Positions 30,144-38,690 of a stretch of 64,000 nucleotides of DNA are shown one piece after another. The stretch is from positions 1 to 64,000 of the forward strand of contig CACDSN010000006.1 in assembly GCA_902555465.1 (NCBI GenBank), in the 5' to 3' direction. A program made the translations under genes and the position numbers. The notes below the pieces were generated by a model. The model was given only the letters and a program-made list of their open reading frames with translations, made no database searches and had not been told where the DNA came from. The DNA comes from an uncultured Pelagibacteraceae bacterium (GTDB taxonomy: Bacteria; Pseudomonadota; Alphaproteobacteria; Pelagibacterales; Pelagibacteraceae). The stretch's first letter is position 1. The number at the start of each line of letters is the position of its first letter.

Positions 30144-31918
30144 TGAAATATCCAAAGGATTATCTTGATGAAATTAAAGCAAGATTAAAAGTTTCAAATG
30201 TAGTTTCTAGAACTGTGAGACTTAAAAAAAGAGGGAAAGAGTTTGTAGGTCTTTCTCCATTTAAAAATGAGAGAACCCCATCTTTTACAGTAAACGATGA
30301 AAAGGAATTTTATCATTGTTTTGCCACTGGAGAGCACGGCAATATTTTTGATTTTATTATGAAAACACAAAATCTAAAATTTGGAGAAGCTGTTAAATTT
30401 CTTTCAAGTCTAGCCGGAATGAAGCCATATACATTTACAAAACACGATCAGGAAAGAGAAAAGGATTGGAATACTTATAAGGAAATTTATAAAATTTTTG
30501 TTGAGTATTTTCAAAATGAGTTATTACTAAATAATAATTCATCAGTTGCAAAATCTTATATTAAAAATAGAGGACTAAAACTTGAGGATGTAAAAAATTT
30601 CCAATTAGGTTTTGTTACAAATGAATTAGATTTTTATGACTATTTATTAAAAACATTTAATAAGCAAGATATTATTAATTCAGGAATTTTTTATTTGGAT
30701 GAAAAAAAACAAAAATATATTAATAGATTTAGAGAGAGAATTATTTTTCCAATCAAAAATATATCTGGCGATATAATTGCGATAGGTGGTAGAGCAATTA
30801 AAGAAAATAATTTCATTGCAAAATATATTAATTCTCCAGAAACAAAATTTTTTAAAAAAGGATCAAACTTATACAACTTAGATAAATCTAGAATATTGTC
30901 AAATAAGGTAGATTATGTTTATTTGGTAGAAGGATATATGGATGTAATTGGTTTAAGTAGAAATAAAATTCAAAATGCAGTTGCAAACTTAGGTACTGCG
31001 CTCACATCACGTCAAATTTCTATGCTATGTCAATTTTTTGACAAAATTATAATTTGTTTTGATGGAGATGATAGTGGTTATAAGGCTGCATTAAGAGCTG
31101 CAGAAAATTCAATTATAGAAATTAAACCAGAAAAAAAAATATCATTTCTTTTTTTGCCAGACAAACATGATCCAGATACTTATGTAAATAAATTTGGTAA
31201 AGATAAATTTTTAGAATTTTCAAATCAAAATGCAATTGAGATACATAAATTTATTTTTAATCATTATTTTAATGAAGTAGATGACAATCCATCTTCTAAA
31301 GCAATATTTGAAAAAAAATTAAAATCTATTGCTTCTACAATTAAAGATGAATTTATAAAAAAATACGTACTTGATTACTATTTGGAAGAAATATCAAAAC
31401 TTTCACCAAATATTTATAGAGGAAATCAATTTAAGCAAAAAATAAATGCCAGGTCATTAAAAAGCACTCAAAAATATTACAATGAAACAAAATCATTAAC
31501 CTCTATTGAAATTAAAGAATTTTCTTTTCTTTATATTCTTATTAAAAAACCTGAGTTTATAAGAGAAAATATTCATTTGATTGAGAATGTAAAACTATTT
31601 ACTAATGAAAATAAAATACTTTTCGAGGCATTAATTGAACAAAGCAATAGATTTCAAGAATTTGATATAAACAAATTGAATATAGATAAAAATTTAATTG
31701 ATAGAGTTTTTAAATATGCTTCAATTAAAAATATTTGGGATAAAAGTTTAAATAATGATGAAAAATTAGAAAATATTATAAGCGAGATTATAAGAGATCT
31801 AAAAAATTATGAATTAGAAATTAGGATTCAAGATTTGGAAGAGAAATTCTCAAAAGATTTAAGTGAGGATACATTTAATCAGCTAAAAGAGCTCAAAAAA
31901 TTGCAAAATTTGAATTAA
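30143..31918 (+). CDS. dnaG: DNA primase with a degenerate zinc-binding domain
   Basis: DnaG synthesises the RNA primers for DNA replication. The 591-residue protein has the N-terminal CHC2-like domain, the TOPRIM catalytic core (YLVEGYMDVIGL with the conserved Glu, and IICFDGDDSGYKAALRA with the DxD) and a helicase-binding C-terminal region. In the zinc ribbon only Cys59 of the usual four ligands remains: Ser38, Lys41 and Thr62 stand where E. coli has Cys40, His43 and Cys64. The fold residues around them (SPFKNERTPSFTV, YHCFATGEHGN) are kept. It begins inside the yqeY stop and precedes rpoD by 60 bases. Confidence 0.96.
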   Translation: MKYPKDYLDEIKARLKVSNVVSRTVRLKKRGKEFVGLSPFKNERTPSFTVNDEKEFYHCFATGEHGNIFDFIMKTQNLKFGEAVKFLSSLAGMKPYTFTKHDQEREKDWNTYKEIYKIFVEYFQNELLLNNNSSVAKSYIKNRGLKLEDVKNFQLGFVTNELDFYDYLLKTFNKQDIINSGIFYLDEKKQKYINRFRERIIFPIKNISGDIIAIGGRAIKENNFIAKYINSPETKFFKKGSNLYNLDKSRILSNKVDYVYLVEGYMDVIGLSRNKIQNAVANLGTALTSRQISMLCQFFDKIIICFDGDDSGYKAALRAAENSIIEIKPEKKISFLFLPDKHDPDTYVNKFGKDKFLEFSNQNAIEIHKFIFNHYFNEVDDNPSSKAIFEKKLKSIASTIKDEFIKKYVLDYYLEEISKLSPNIYRGNQFKQKINARSLKSTQKYYNETKSLTSIEIKEFSFLYILIKKPEFIRENIHLIENVKLFTNENKILFEALIEQSNRFQEFDINKLNIDKNLIDRVFKYASIKNIWDKSLNNDEKLENIISEIIRDLKNYELEIRIQDLEEKFSKDLSEDTFNQLKELKKLQNLN

Positions 31919-31922
31919 TTGG

Positions 31923-31979
31923 CAATAAATTACCCATAGATTTTTTATAATTAATCAATATATATCAATGGGTTTATTG
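31923..31979 (+). promoter_or_regulatory. rpoD start region: -10 box inside a long inverted repeat
   Basis: A perfect TATAAT lies at 31946-31951 with no clear -35 at the usual distance (TTGGCA at 31919 is 21 bases upstream). Flanking it, CAATAA-N3-ACCCAT (31923-31937) pairs with ATGGGTTTATTG (31968-31979), and the latter ends on the first base of the rpoD GTG. A transcript read through from dnaG could fold over the start codon, while one starting at the internal promoter could not. Confidence 0.4.
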
Positions 31980-33802
31980 TGGAAAAAATCATAACAAAAT
32001 CATTTGCGAGATTAATGGGCAGAGGTGTCCATAGAGGCTTTATAACTTACGAAGAATTATTCAAGTCTTTAGGCAAAAGAAACCTATCACAAGAAAATTT
32101 ATCACAAGCTTTTATTCATATATTGGATGAGAAAATATTTCTTGTTCAACAAAAATCTGATTTTAAAGCATTAAAGAAAAAAGATAGACCATCAAAAGAC
32201 GAAGGTAAATCTAATGAGAAAAGCGATGATCCAATAAGAATGTATTTAAGAGAAATGGGTGGCGTTGAACTCCTTTCTAGAGAAGGAGAGATAGCAATAG
32301 CAAAAAGAATAGAAGCTGGAAAAAATGTCATGCTTGAAGCACTATCTCAAAGTCCAATTACAGCAAATCAAATTAAAGATTGGAATGAAAAATTAAATAA
32401 AGATGAAATTATGGTCAGAGAGATCATCGATATTGATACGAATTATATGGAGGATGGCGAAACAGATAATGAGACAAAGAAAAGCGATGAAGCTAAAGAT
32501 GATGAAGCTGCAAATATTAATTCAGTAGACGACGAATTCAATCCAACCCTTGCTGCAATGGAGGAAGAGATTAAACCAAAAATACTTAAAACTATTAATA
32601 TTTTAACTAAAGAATATAGCAAATTGAGCAAATATCAGATTGAAAAATTAAATTGTATACTTAATGTTAAAGAATTTTCAAAATCAAAAGAAAAGAATTA
32701 CTCAAAAATTTGTGAAACTATACTTACAAATATTAAATCACTACAATTATCGCCAAGTGTATTAGAAGATCTTGTTCAAAAGCATTATGAACAGAATAGA
32801 AAAATTATTTCTTTAGAAGGTTCACTTTTAAGATTAGCTATAGAAAACAAAATTAATAGAGATGAGTTTATTAAATTTTATGTAGGCAATGAAATAAACC
32901 CAAATTTAAAAAAATTTTTAGATACAAATTCTTTATGGAGTAAATTTTTCCAAAAAAATAAAGAGGAATTTAAAAATATACGAGAAAGATTAATAGAATT
33001 TAGTAATAAGATAAATTTTTCAGTAACAGATTTTAAAAAATTAGTAAGTAGAGTTCAAAAGGGTGAGAAAGAGTCAAGAATTGCAAAGAAAGAAATGGTT
33101 GAGGCGAATTTAAGATTAGTTATATCAATTGCAAAAAAATATACTAATAGAGGATTACAGTTTTTAGATTTAATTCAAGAAGGAAATATAGGCTTAATGA
33201 AAGCTGTAGATAAATTTGAATATAGGAGAGGTTACAAATTTTCAACATATGCCACTTGGTGGATTAGACAAGCTATAACAAGATCTATTGCAGATCAGGC
33301 CAGAACAATTAGAATTCCTGTTCATATGATTGAAACAATAAATAAAATTGTTAGAACTCAAAGATTAATCTTAAGTGAGTTTGGCAGAGAAGCAACACCA
33401 GAGGAATTAGCAAAAAAACTTAGAATGCCTCTAGAAAAAGTAAGAAAAGTTTTAAAAATTTCAAAAGAACCTGTCTCGTTAGAAAAACCAGTAGGAGATG
33501 AGGAAGATAGCAGTTTGGGAGATTTTATTGAAGACACTAAAGCTTTAGATCCAATGGATCAAGCAATTAAATCTAACTTAAGTGAAGCTACAACAAAAAT
33601 ATTATCTACTCTTACACCTAGAGAGGAGAGAGTTTTGAGAATGCGATTTGGTGTGGGTATGAATACAGACCATACTTTAGAAGAAGTTGGATTGCAGTTT
33701 TCAGTAACTCGAGAAAGAATTAGACAAATAGAGGCAAAAGCATTGAGAAAACTAAAGCATCCTAGTAGATCTAAACAACTAAAAAGTTTCTTGGAAAGTT
33801 AG
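31979..33802 (+). CDS. rpoD: RNA polymerase primary sigma factor
   Basis: The 607-residue sigma-70 factor starts at a GTG; the ATG 11 bases upstream is out of frame. Region 1.1 is at residues about 1-55 and region 1.2 is seen in [22 protein letters not shown]. There is an acidic non-conserved insert near 150-190. Region 2 contains [58 protein letters not shown], and regions 3 and 4 end in [27 protein letters not shown], the -35-binding helix-turn-helix. The TAG stop shares its last base with the tRNA-Val gene that follows. Confidence 0.99.
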   Translation: MEKIITKSFARLMGRGVHRGFITYEELFKSLGKRNLSQENLSQAFIHILDEKIFLVQQKSDFKALKKKDRPSKDEGKSNEKSDDPIRMYLREMGGVELLSREGEIAIAKRIEAGKNVMLEALSQSPITANQIKDWNEKLNKDEIMVREIIDIDTNYMEDGETDNETKKSDEAKDDEAANINSVDDEFNPTLAAMEEEIKPKILKTINILTKEYSKLSKYQIEKLNCILNVKEFSKSKEKNYSKICETILTNIKSLQLSPSVLEDLVQKHYEQNRKIISLEGSLLRLAIENKINRDEFIKFYVGNEINPNLKKFLDTNSLWSKFFQKNKEEFKNIRERLIEFSNKINFSVTDFKKLVSRVQKGEKESRIAKKEMVEANLRLVISIAKKYTNRGLQFLDLIQEGNIGLMKAVDKFEYRRGYKFSTYATWWIRQAITRSIADQARTIRIPVHMIETINKIVRTQRLILSEFGREATPEELAKKLRMPLEKVRKVLKISKEPVSLEKPVGDEEDSSLGDFIEDTKALDPMDQAIKSNLSEATTKILSTLTPREERVLRMRFGVGMNTDHTLEEVGLQFSVTRERIRQIEAKALRKLKHPSRSKQLKSFLES

Positions 33803-33877
33803 GGCCGTTAGTTCATTGGTTAGAATACCTCGTTGACATCGAGGGGGTAGTTAGTTCGATCCTAACACGGCCCACCA
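33802..33877 (+). tRNA. tRNA-Val (anticodon GAC)
   Basis: A 76-base cloverleaf with encoded CCA. The acceptor stem is GGGCCGT/ACGGCCC, the anticodon stem CCTCG/CGAGG with loop TTGACAT, and the T stem GTTAG/CTAAC with TTCGATC. The first base is the G of the rpoD TAG stop, so the tRNA must be cut out of the rpoD message or be made from a promoter inside rpoD. Confidence 0.95.
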
Positions 33878-33892
33878 TTTATTTCTTTAAAT

Positions 33893-33921
33893 TTGATAAC
33901 TAATAAAAAATAGTATATTGA
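33893..33921 (+). promoter_or_regulatory. Candidate promoter for the CAT-anticodon tRNA
   Basis: TTGATA (33893-33898) and TATTGA (33916-33921) are 17 bases apart, with transcription expected about 14 bases before the second tRNA. The spacer between the two tRNAs is A+T-rich, so a chance match is possible. Confidence 0.3.
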
Positions 33922-33941
33922 TCTTTGATTATTGGGATAAT

Positions 33942-34018
33942 GGGCCTGTAGCTCAGTTGGTTAGAGCAGTACACTCATAATGTATTGGTCCCAGGTTCGA
34001 GTCCTGGCGGGCCCACCA
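33942..34018 (+). tRNA. tRNA with CAT anticodon (Ile2 lysidine type or elongator Met)
   Basis: A 77-base cloverleaf with encoded CCA. The acceptor is GGGCCTG/CGGGCCC, the D stem GCTC/GAGC, the anticodon stem GTACA/TGTAT with loop CTCATAA, and the T arm is CCAGG TTCGAGT CCTGG. It is not an initiator, because base 1 pairs with base 72. The C4-G69 and C5-G68 pairs are the features that TilS uses in E. coli to pick tRNA-Ile2 over tRNA-Met, so AUA-reading Ile2 is a serious possibility. Confidence 0.9.
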
Positions 34019-34038
34019 AATTCAGTATAATAAAATTC

Positions 34039-34629
34039 TTATTTGGAATTAAAATTTTCTAAATTTTTAAACAGGGCATTAACATCTCCATTAGCACCTT
34101 GAATAACCGAATTAAACTCTTCTTTTTGTGTTCTTGCTAAACTCAAACCTTCGATGATTAAATCTCTTATTAATGGATTTTCAGGATTTTTTGTATAAAC
34201 CCTCCAATCTATTTTAATTTCAGGTCTTTCAGAGGTCTCAACCAAAATTGAGGATACTATAGTGTATTTTTCATTAATTACATTTTGAGATAATACATTT
34301 ATTTTTGGATCAGAATATTGAGATAGTCTACTGGAAAAGCTCTTTAAAAAATATTTTCTAAATATAGATTTATACTTTATTAATTGTTCTTTATTTATTA
34401 CTTTTCTATGTTTTCCTAAAGAATATAATCCAATTCCATCAATATCTACTGTTTCCTCAGCTATGATAATTAATTTTTCTGCCTTTTCCTCTATTGAAAT
34501 ATTTTGTTTAAGAATATCAGACGCAGTATCTGTTATTTCAGAGATAAATTCTGAGGGTTCTTTAGCAACTGAGGAATTTAAAGTAATTGAAACAAGAACA
34601 ATAAAAAATATACTTTTTAGAAATTTCAT
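34039..34629 (-). CDS. mlaC: MlaC-family periplasmic phospholipid-binding protein
   Basis: The 196-residue protein has a signal peptide (residues about 1-22) and matches the MlaC / Ttg2D family, seen in YKSIFRKYFLKSFSSRLSQY and the C-terminal VDWRVYTKNPENPLIRDLIIEGLSLARTQKEEF-like stretch. MlaC ferries phospholipids between the outer-membrane MlaA-porin complex and the inner-membrane MlaFEDB transporter. It sits 8 bases after mlaA on the same strand. The transporter genes are not in this window. Only 20 bases separate it from the convergent tRNA gene. Confidence 0.93.
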   Translation of the reverse strand: MKFLKSIFFIVLVSITLNSSVAKEPSEFISEITDTASDILKQNISIEEKAEKLIIIAEETVDIDGIGLYSLGKHRKVINKEQLIKYKSIFRKYFLKSFSSRLSQYSDPKINVLSQNVINEKYTIVSSILVETSERPEIKIDWRVYTKNPENPLIRDLIIEGLSLARTQKEEFNSVIQGANGDVNALFKNLENFNSK

Positions 34630-34637
34630 TATTTAGA

Positions 34638-35423
34638 TTATTGTGTTTCAATCTCTTCCCAGTCGCTGTCATCAAACGTTTCTGTTATCTCGTCTGCATT
34701 AGCTATCTGTTTTCTTCTTTCTTGTAGATATAAACTTTTAACTGATGCATAAAAATCGATAGAATTTTCTTCAAGATTATCCAATGCTCCTAAATTTTTT
34801 GCCAAGAAATCAACCCCCCTTGTTCCTCTTGATAAATAATAATCAAAATCAGAAACATGGTGTGTATCGTTTCTTACAGTAATATTATACCAGGCATCTC
34901 CCCCAGAGAAACTTGCAACGCTAGCAATTGTATCTCTTGCAGTTGATGGGCCCAGCACAGGCAAAACTAAGTAACAACCTTCTCCAAATCCCCATCTTCC
35001 AAGTGTTTGTCCATAATCTTCTCTATCATAATCGTTTAAACCTAATTTAGAAGCTGGATCAAAGATACCTAAAATTCCAATAGTTGTATTTACTGTAAAT
35101 CTTGCTGTATTTTTTGCAGCTAATTTAAAATCACCTTGAAGTAAGTTATTTGGAATAGTCACCACATTTGTAAGATTGTTTAATAAATTACTAGTCCCTG
35201 TTCTTACGGGTGAAGGCAAATAAAGGTATCCTTTAGCTAGTGGCTCAAAAACAATTTTTCTCAATCCCTCATTAAAAGCAAATACGCCTCTATTAATTGT
35301 CTCAAAACAATCTACTACTTGCCCATTTTGGTTTTTAGACAATTCATTTTCACCATCACTCCCCGCAAAAGATGAAGTGCTCAAAAATAAAGAAATTATT
35401 AAAATTTTAAAAATCCTATACAT
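34638..35423 (-). CDS. mlaA: MlaA/VacJ-family outer-membrane lipid asymmetry protein
   Basis: The 261-residue protein has the VacJ domain: CFETINRGVFAFNEGL, NLLNNLTNVVTIPNNLLQGDF, FTVNTTIGILGIFDPA, and YGQTLGRWGFGEGCYLVLPVLGPSTARDTI. In E. coli, MlaA is a lipoprotein that removes stray phospholipids from the outer leaflet. Here the signal peptide ends FLSTSSFA with no lipobox Cys nearby (the first Cys is residue 39), so the protein seems to be processed by ordinary signal peptidase. The C-terminal tail is acidic. It diverges from an amidase gene with 64 bases between starts. Confidence 0.94.
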   Translation of the reverse strand: MYRIFKILIISLFLSTSSFAGSDGENELSKNQNGQVVDCFETINRGVFAFNEGLRKIVFEPLAKGYLYLPSPVRTGTSNLLNNLTNVVTIPNNLLQGDFKLAAKNTARFTVNTTIGILGIFDPASKLGLNDYDREDYGQTLGRWGFGEGCYLVLPVLGPSTARDTIASVASFSGGDAWYNITVRNDTHHVSDFDYYLSRGTRGVDFLAKNLGALDNLEENSIDFYASVKSLYLQERRKQIANADEITETFDDSDWEEIETQ

Positions 35424-35487
35424 ATTATTAATTTTTATTGTATCTTATTAAAAAGTAAATCGATATTTTAAGTTACGATTAACAAAA

Positions 35488-36216
35488 ATGTACATAAAAA
35501 CCACTAATAAATATTCGCCGAATTTTTCAACCTACAGAAGAATTAAAAAAAACATAAAATATATAATCTATCATTACACTGGCATGAGTAGCGAAAGTAA
35601 GGCAATAAATAGGCTAACTAATGTCAAATCAAAAGTAAGTTGTCACTATTTTATCAAAAGAAATGGCAATATTATTTTAATGGTGCCAGAGATATACGAG
35701 GCATGGCACGCCGGAAGATCAAATTGGAAAAAAGATAATTCACTCAATAAAAATTCTATAGGTATTGAGATTTCAAATAAAGGCCATCAATTTGGTTATC
35801 AAAGGTTTACAAGTAGTCAAATTAAGTCATTAATAAGATTATCAAAAATTTTAATTAAAAAATATAATATTAAAAAAAATAATATTCTTGGGCATTCAGA
35901 TATTTCAATTGATAGAAAAAAGGATCCAGGAGAAAAATTCCCATGGGAATATTTATCAAAATATAAGATTGGTATTTGGCATAAAATTAACAAAAATAAA
36001 TTACAAAAAATACGAAAAAGTAAAATTTCTAAAACTGAAAGGATGCATTTTTATAAATCTTTATCAAAAATTGGCTATTTCTTTAAAAAGAAAGAATCAT
36101 CAAATAAAATTCAATTGGTTAAAAGTTTTCAAAGACATTTTAGACAAAACCTAATTAATGGAAAAATTGATAAAGAATGTCTATTAATAGCAAATAATTT
36201 AAGCAAAATTAATTAA
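35488..36216 (+). CDS. N-acetylmuramoyl-L-alanine amidase, AmpD/AmiD type
   Basis: The 242-residue protein has an amidase_2 domain. IIYHYTGM supplies the first zinc His, CHYFIKRNGNI the substrate loop, AWHAGRSNW the second region, GIEISNKG the conserved Glu, and LGHSDISIDRKKDPGEKFPW the last zinc His, the Asp and the catalytic Lys. A C-terminal extension (residues about 165-242) resembles a small peptidoglycan-binding helix bundle. It cleaves the bond between MurNAc and L-Ala. No signal peptide is visible, so a cytoplasmic AmpD-like recycling role is favoured. Confidence 0.92.
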   Translation: MYIKTTNKYSPNFSTYRRIKKNIKYIIYHYTGMSSESKAINRLTNVKSKVSCHYFIKRNGNIILMVPEIYEAWHAGRSNWKKDNSLNKNSIGIEISNKGHQFGYQRFTSSQIKSLIRLSKILIKKYNIKKNNILGHSDISIDRKKDPGEKFPWEYLSKYKIGIWHKINKNKLQKIRKSKISKTERMHFYKSLSKIGYFFKKKESSNKIQLVKSFQRHFRQNLINGKIDKECLLIANNLSKIN

Positions 36217-36228
36217 ATATAAATTTTC

Positions 36229-36256
36229 TTGCAATAGTTGAAATAATGAATATTTT
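36229..36256 (+). promoter_or_regulatory. Candidate rnpB promoter
   Basis: TTGCAA (36229-36234) and TATTTT (36251-36256) are 16 bases apart, and the expected start near 36262 coincides with the first base of the RNase P RNA P1 helix. Confidence 0.5.
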
Positions 36257-36261
36257 GTATT

Positions 36262-36618
36262 TGCCAGATAAACGACTTATCGCATCAATTTAATGGTGAG
36301 GAAAGTCCGGGCTCTACAAAGACACAGTGCCAGTTAATGGCTGGCGGGGGCAACCCTAGGGATAGTGCCACAGAAAATAAACCGCCTCAACAAGGCAAGG
36401 GTGAAAAGGTGTGGTAAGAGCACACCGGTTGGTTGGTAACAATCAGCGCATGGAAAACCCCACTGAGAGCAAGACTGAGTAGAGATGACATTGTTAGAAA
36501 TAACTAAAAGCAGTCTTTGGCTAGTCATCAGGGTTAGTTGCTTGAGCCTTAAAGTGATTTAAGGCCTAGATAAATGATAAGTTTAAAGGACAGAACCCGG
36601 CTTATAGTTTATCTGGCA
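36262..36618 (+). ncRNA. rnpB: RNase P RNA (bacterial type A)
   Basis: The catalytic RNA of RNase P, about 357 bases, trims tRNA 5' leaders. Conserved blocks are present: GAGGAAAGTCCGGGCTC near the 5' end and ACAGAACCCGGCTTATAG near the 3' end, which form helix P4, plus AGAGCACACCGG and GAGCAAGACTGAGTAGA in the specificity domain. Ends are set by a 12-bp P1 helix: TGCCAGATAAAC pairs with GTTTATCTGGCA. It fills most of the otherwise gene-free stretch between the amidase and mraZ. No intrinsic terminator is evident. Confidence 0.97.
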
Positions 36619-36701
36619 TTCTTAAATTGATAATTCTTTAAAATCCAATTCGTTTCATTTTTGTTCTAATTTCTAAGCAATTTTTGTCAAATTATTTAGT
36701 A

Positions 36702-36730
36702 TTGACGTTTTTATTTAAAACCCATAATAT
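36702..36730 (+). promoter_or_regulatory. mraZ/dcw operon promoter
   Basis: TTGACG (36702-36707) and TAATAT (36725-36730), 17 bases apart, form a good sigma-70 promoter. Transcription would start near 36737, about 30 bases upstream of mraZ, and overlaps the MraZ operator boxes. Confidence 0.7.
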
Positions 36731-36744
36731 CCCATAAAAACCCA
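36721..36744 (+). promoter_or_regulatory. MraZ operator: three boxes at 10-base spacing
   Basis: CCCA occurs at 36721-36724, 36731-36734 and 36741-36744, exactly one helical turn apart (TGGG on the minus strand). MraZ is known to bind TGGG-type direct repeats in front of its own gene. The boxes flank the -10 element and span the start of transcription, as expected for autorepression of the dcw cluster. Confidence 0.75.
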
Positions 36745-36765
36745 AAAAGGGTTATTATATGAGTT

Positions 36766-37224
36766 ATGTTTTTATCTACTTACGAAAACAGATTGGACAA
36801 AAAAGGAAGGGTGTCAGTGCCAGCTTCTTTTAGATCATATTTATCTAATATTGGATACAATGGTGTAATTTGTTATCCATCTTTCAATCATCAATGTATA
36901 GAGGCATGGCCACAAGACAGAATTGAGAAAATATCAAATTCTATAGACTCACTTAGTCCTTTTGAGGAAAAAAAGGATTACTTTGCAACCTCAATATTAT
37001 CTGAAAGTATTAATTTGCAATTTGATAGTGAAGGAAGAATTTTACTTACATCAAAACTATTAAAACATGCAAAGATTAAAAATAGCATGGTATTTGTTGG
37101 TCAAGGAAAAACATTTCAAATTTGGGAACCAACGACATTCGAAAAATTTAAGATAACTGCTAAGAAAAAATCAAATATTCACAGAGGCAGTCTTAAATGG
37201 GAGCTACAACTTAATAAACAATAG
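36766..37224 (+). CDS. mraZ: Transcriptional regulator MraZ
   Basis: The 152-residue protein has the tandem SpoVT/AbrB-like domains of MraZ: STYENRLDKKGRVSVPASFR at residues about 4-23, and NLQFDSEGRILLTSKLL at about 82-105. MraZ forms a ring and usually represses the dcw cluster. The operator boxes directly upstream fit that role. Its TAG stop is followed by ftsZ, not by rsmH as is usual. Confidence 0.96.
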   Translation: MFLSTYENRLDKKGRVSVPASFRSYLSNIGYNGVICYPSFNHQCIEAWPQDRIEKISNSIDSLSPFEEKKDYFATSILSESINLQFDSEGRILLTSKLLKHAKIKNSMVFVGQGKTFQIWEPTTFEKFKITAKKKSNIHRGSLKWELQLNKQ

Positions 37225-37235
37225 TGGGGGAAAAA

Positions 37236-38672
37236 ATGATAAACTTTAAAGCACCAGATATAAGAGAATTAAAACCAAGAATATTAGTTCTCGGAATAGG
37301 AGGAGCTGGCGGAAATGCTATAGACGGAATGATTGATGCTGGCCTTCAAGGCGTCGAATTTATTGCAGTAAATACAGATGCTCAAGATTTAAAACTAAAT
37401 AAAGCAAAAACAAAAATTCAATTAGGAGTTAATCTTACCAAAGGTTTGGGAGCAGGTGCAAAACACGATGTTGGTCAAGCATCAGCCGATGAGTCTCTCA
37501 ATGAAATTATTAACATATTACAAGGTGCAAATATGTGTTTTATTACTGCAGGAATGGGCGGTGGAACAGGAACTGGTGCAGCACATGTAATTGCAAGAGC
37601 TGCGAAAGAGCTTAATATTTTAACAGTTGGGGTTGTTACCTTACCTTTTTTATATGAAGGTCCTTCAAGAATGAGAAGAGCTCAACAAGGCTTAGAAGAA
37701 TTAAGAAGACACGTTGACACAATAATAGTAGTTCCAAATCAGAACTTATTTAAAATTGCAAACGAAGAGACGACATTTGAATCATCTTTTGAACTTTCAA
37801 ATGATGTTTTATTACATGGTGTCCAGAGTATTACTGACCTCATGGTAAGGCCCGGTTTAATAAATTTAGATTTTGCAGATGTTGAGTCTGTAATGAGCGC
37901 GATGGGTAAAGCTATGATGGGAACCGGCGAAGCTGAAGGAGAAGGTAGAGCAATAAAAGCTGCTGAAATGGCAATTACAAATCCTTTAATAGATGACTAT
38001 ACTCTTAAAGGCGCTAAGGGATTGCTAGTAAATATAACTGGAGGCAAAGATCTTAAATTATTTGAAGTTGATGAGGCTGTTAATAAAGTAAGAGCTGAAG
38101 TAGATCCAGAGGCTGAATTAATAATTGGAGCAATAACAGATCCACTACTTGACGGCAAAATGAGAGTATCAATTGTTGCAACTTCTTTAGATGGTCAACA
38201 GCCAGAATCAAAATCTGTAATAAATATGGTTCATAGAATTCAAAATAGAAATCCTGGATATTCAGACTTTTCAGGACTTAATATGTCCGAATCTTTCAAC
38301 TTTCAGACTTCAACAACCGCACCAGTTTCAGATGGTGCTACAGCTCTTAAGTTAGAGGACGAAGTACATGTTAATAGTGGTAATGAAATGACAAATATTA
38401 AGTATTCAGAAAATATAAATGAACCCTCAACTCAAATTGCCACAGATACTTCACAAAATAGTATAGTTAGCGAAGAACACGAAGAAGAAAAAAAAGAAAC
38501 AGTTGAGACAGAACCTTCTAACGGTCTTGAAAACTTCGGTTTACAGGAAGAAGAAAGTTTTGAGCTTTTTGACAATAATAATAATACTCAAAACTCTATA
38601 AGCGAAGAGGAAAAAGATACAGAGGAAGATGAGTTAGAAATTCCTGCATTTTTGAGAAGACAAAAAAATTAA
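37236..38672 (+). CDS. ftsZ: Cell division protein FtsZ
   Basis: FtsZ is the tubulin-like GTPase that forms the division ring. The sequence has GIGGAGGNAIDGMI, the GTP signature GGGTGTGAA in ITAGMGGGTGTGAAHV, the T7 loop NLDFADVESVM, an acidic linker from residue about 330 to 460 and a C-terminal peptide IPAFLRRQ that binds FtsA. I prefer the ATG at 37236, since GGGGGA lies 5 bases upstream as a strong ribosome site. A GTG at 37224 that overlaps the mraZ stop would add four residues. Its place between mraZ and rsmH is unusual, because ftsZ normally follows ftsA. Confidence 0.98.
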   Translation: MINFKAPDIRELKPRILVLGIGGAGGNAIDGMIDAGLQGVEFIAVNTDAQDLKLNKAKTKIQLGVNLTKGLGAGAKHDVGQASADESLNEIINILQGANMCFITAGMGGGTGTGAAHVIARAAKELNILTVGVVTLPFLYEGPSRMRRAQQGLEELRRHVDTIIVVPNQNLFKIANEETTFESSFELSNDVLLHGVQSITDLMVRPGLINLDFADVESVMSAMGKAMMGTGEAEGEGRAIKAAEMAITNPLIDDYTLKGAKGLLVNITGGKDLKLFEVDEAVNKVRAEVDPEAELIIGAITDPLLDGKMRVSIVATSLDGQQPESKSVINMVHRIQNRNPGYSDFSGLNMSESFNFQTSTTAPVSDGATALKLEDEVHVNSGNEMTNIKYSENINEPSTQIATDTSQNSIVSEEHEEEKKETVETEPSNGLENFGLQEEESFELFDNNNNTQNSISEEEKDTEEDELEIPAFLRRQKN

Positions 38673-38690
38673 TGTTCTTCGAAAAAATAG

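Noticed and set aside
36334-36528. 64-codon minus-strand frame
   Set aside because: It lies wholly inside the RNase P RNA gene, whose structure accounts for the sequence.
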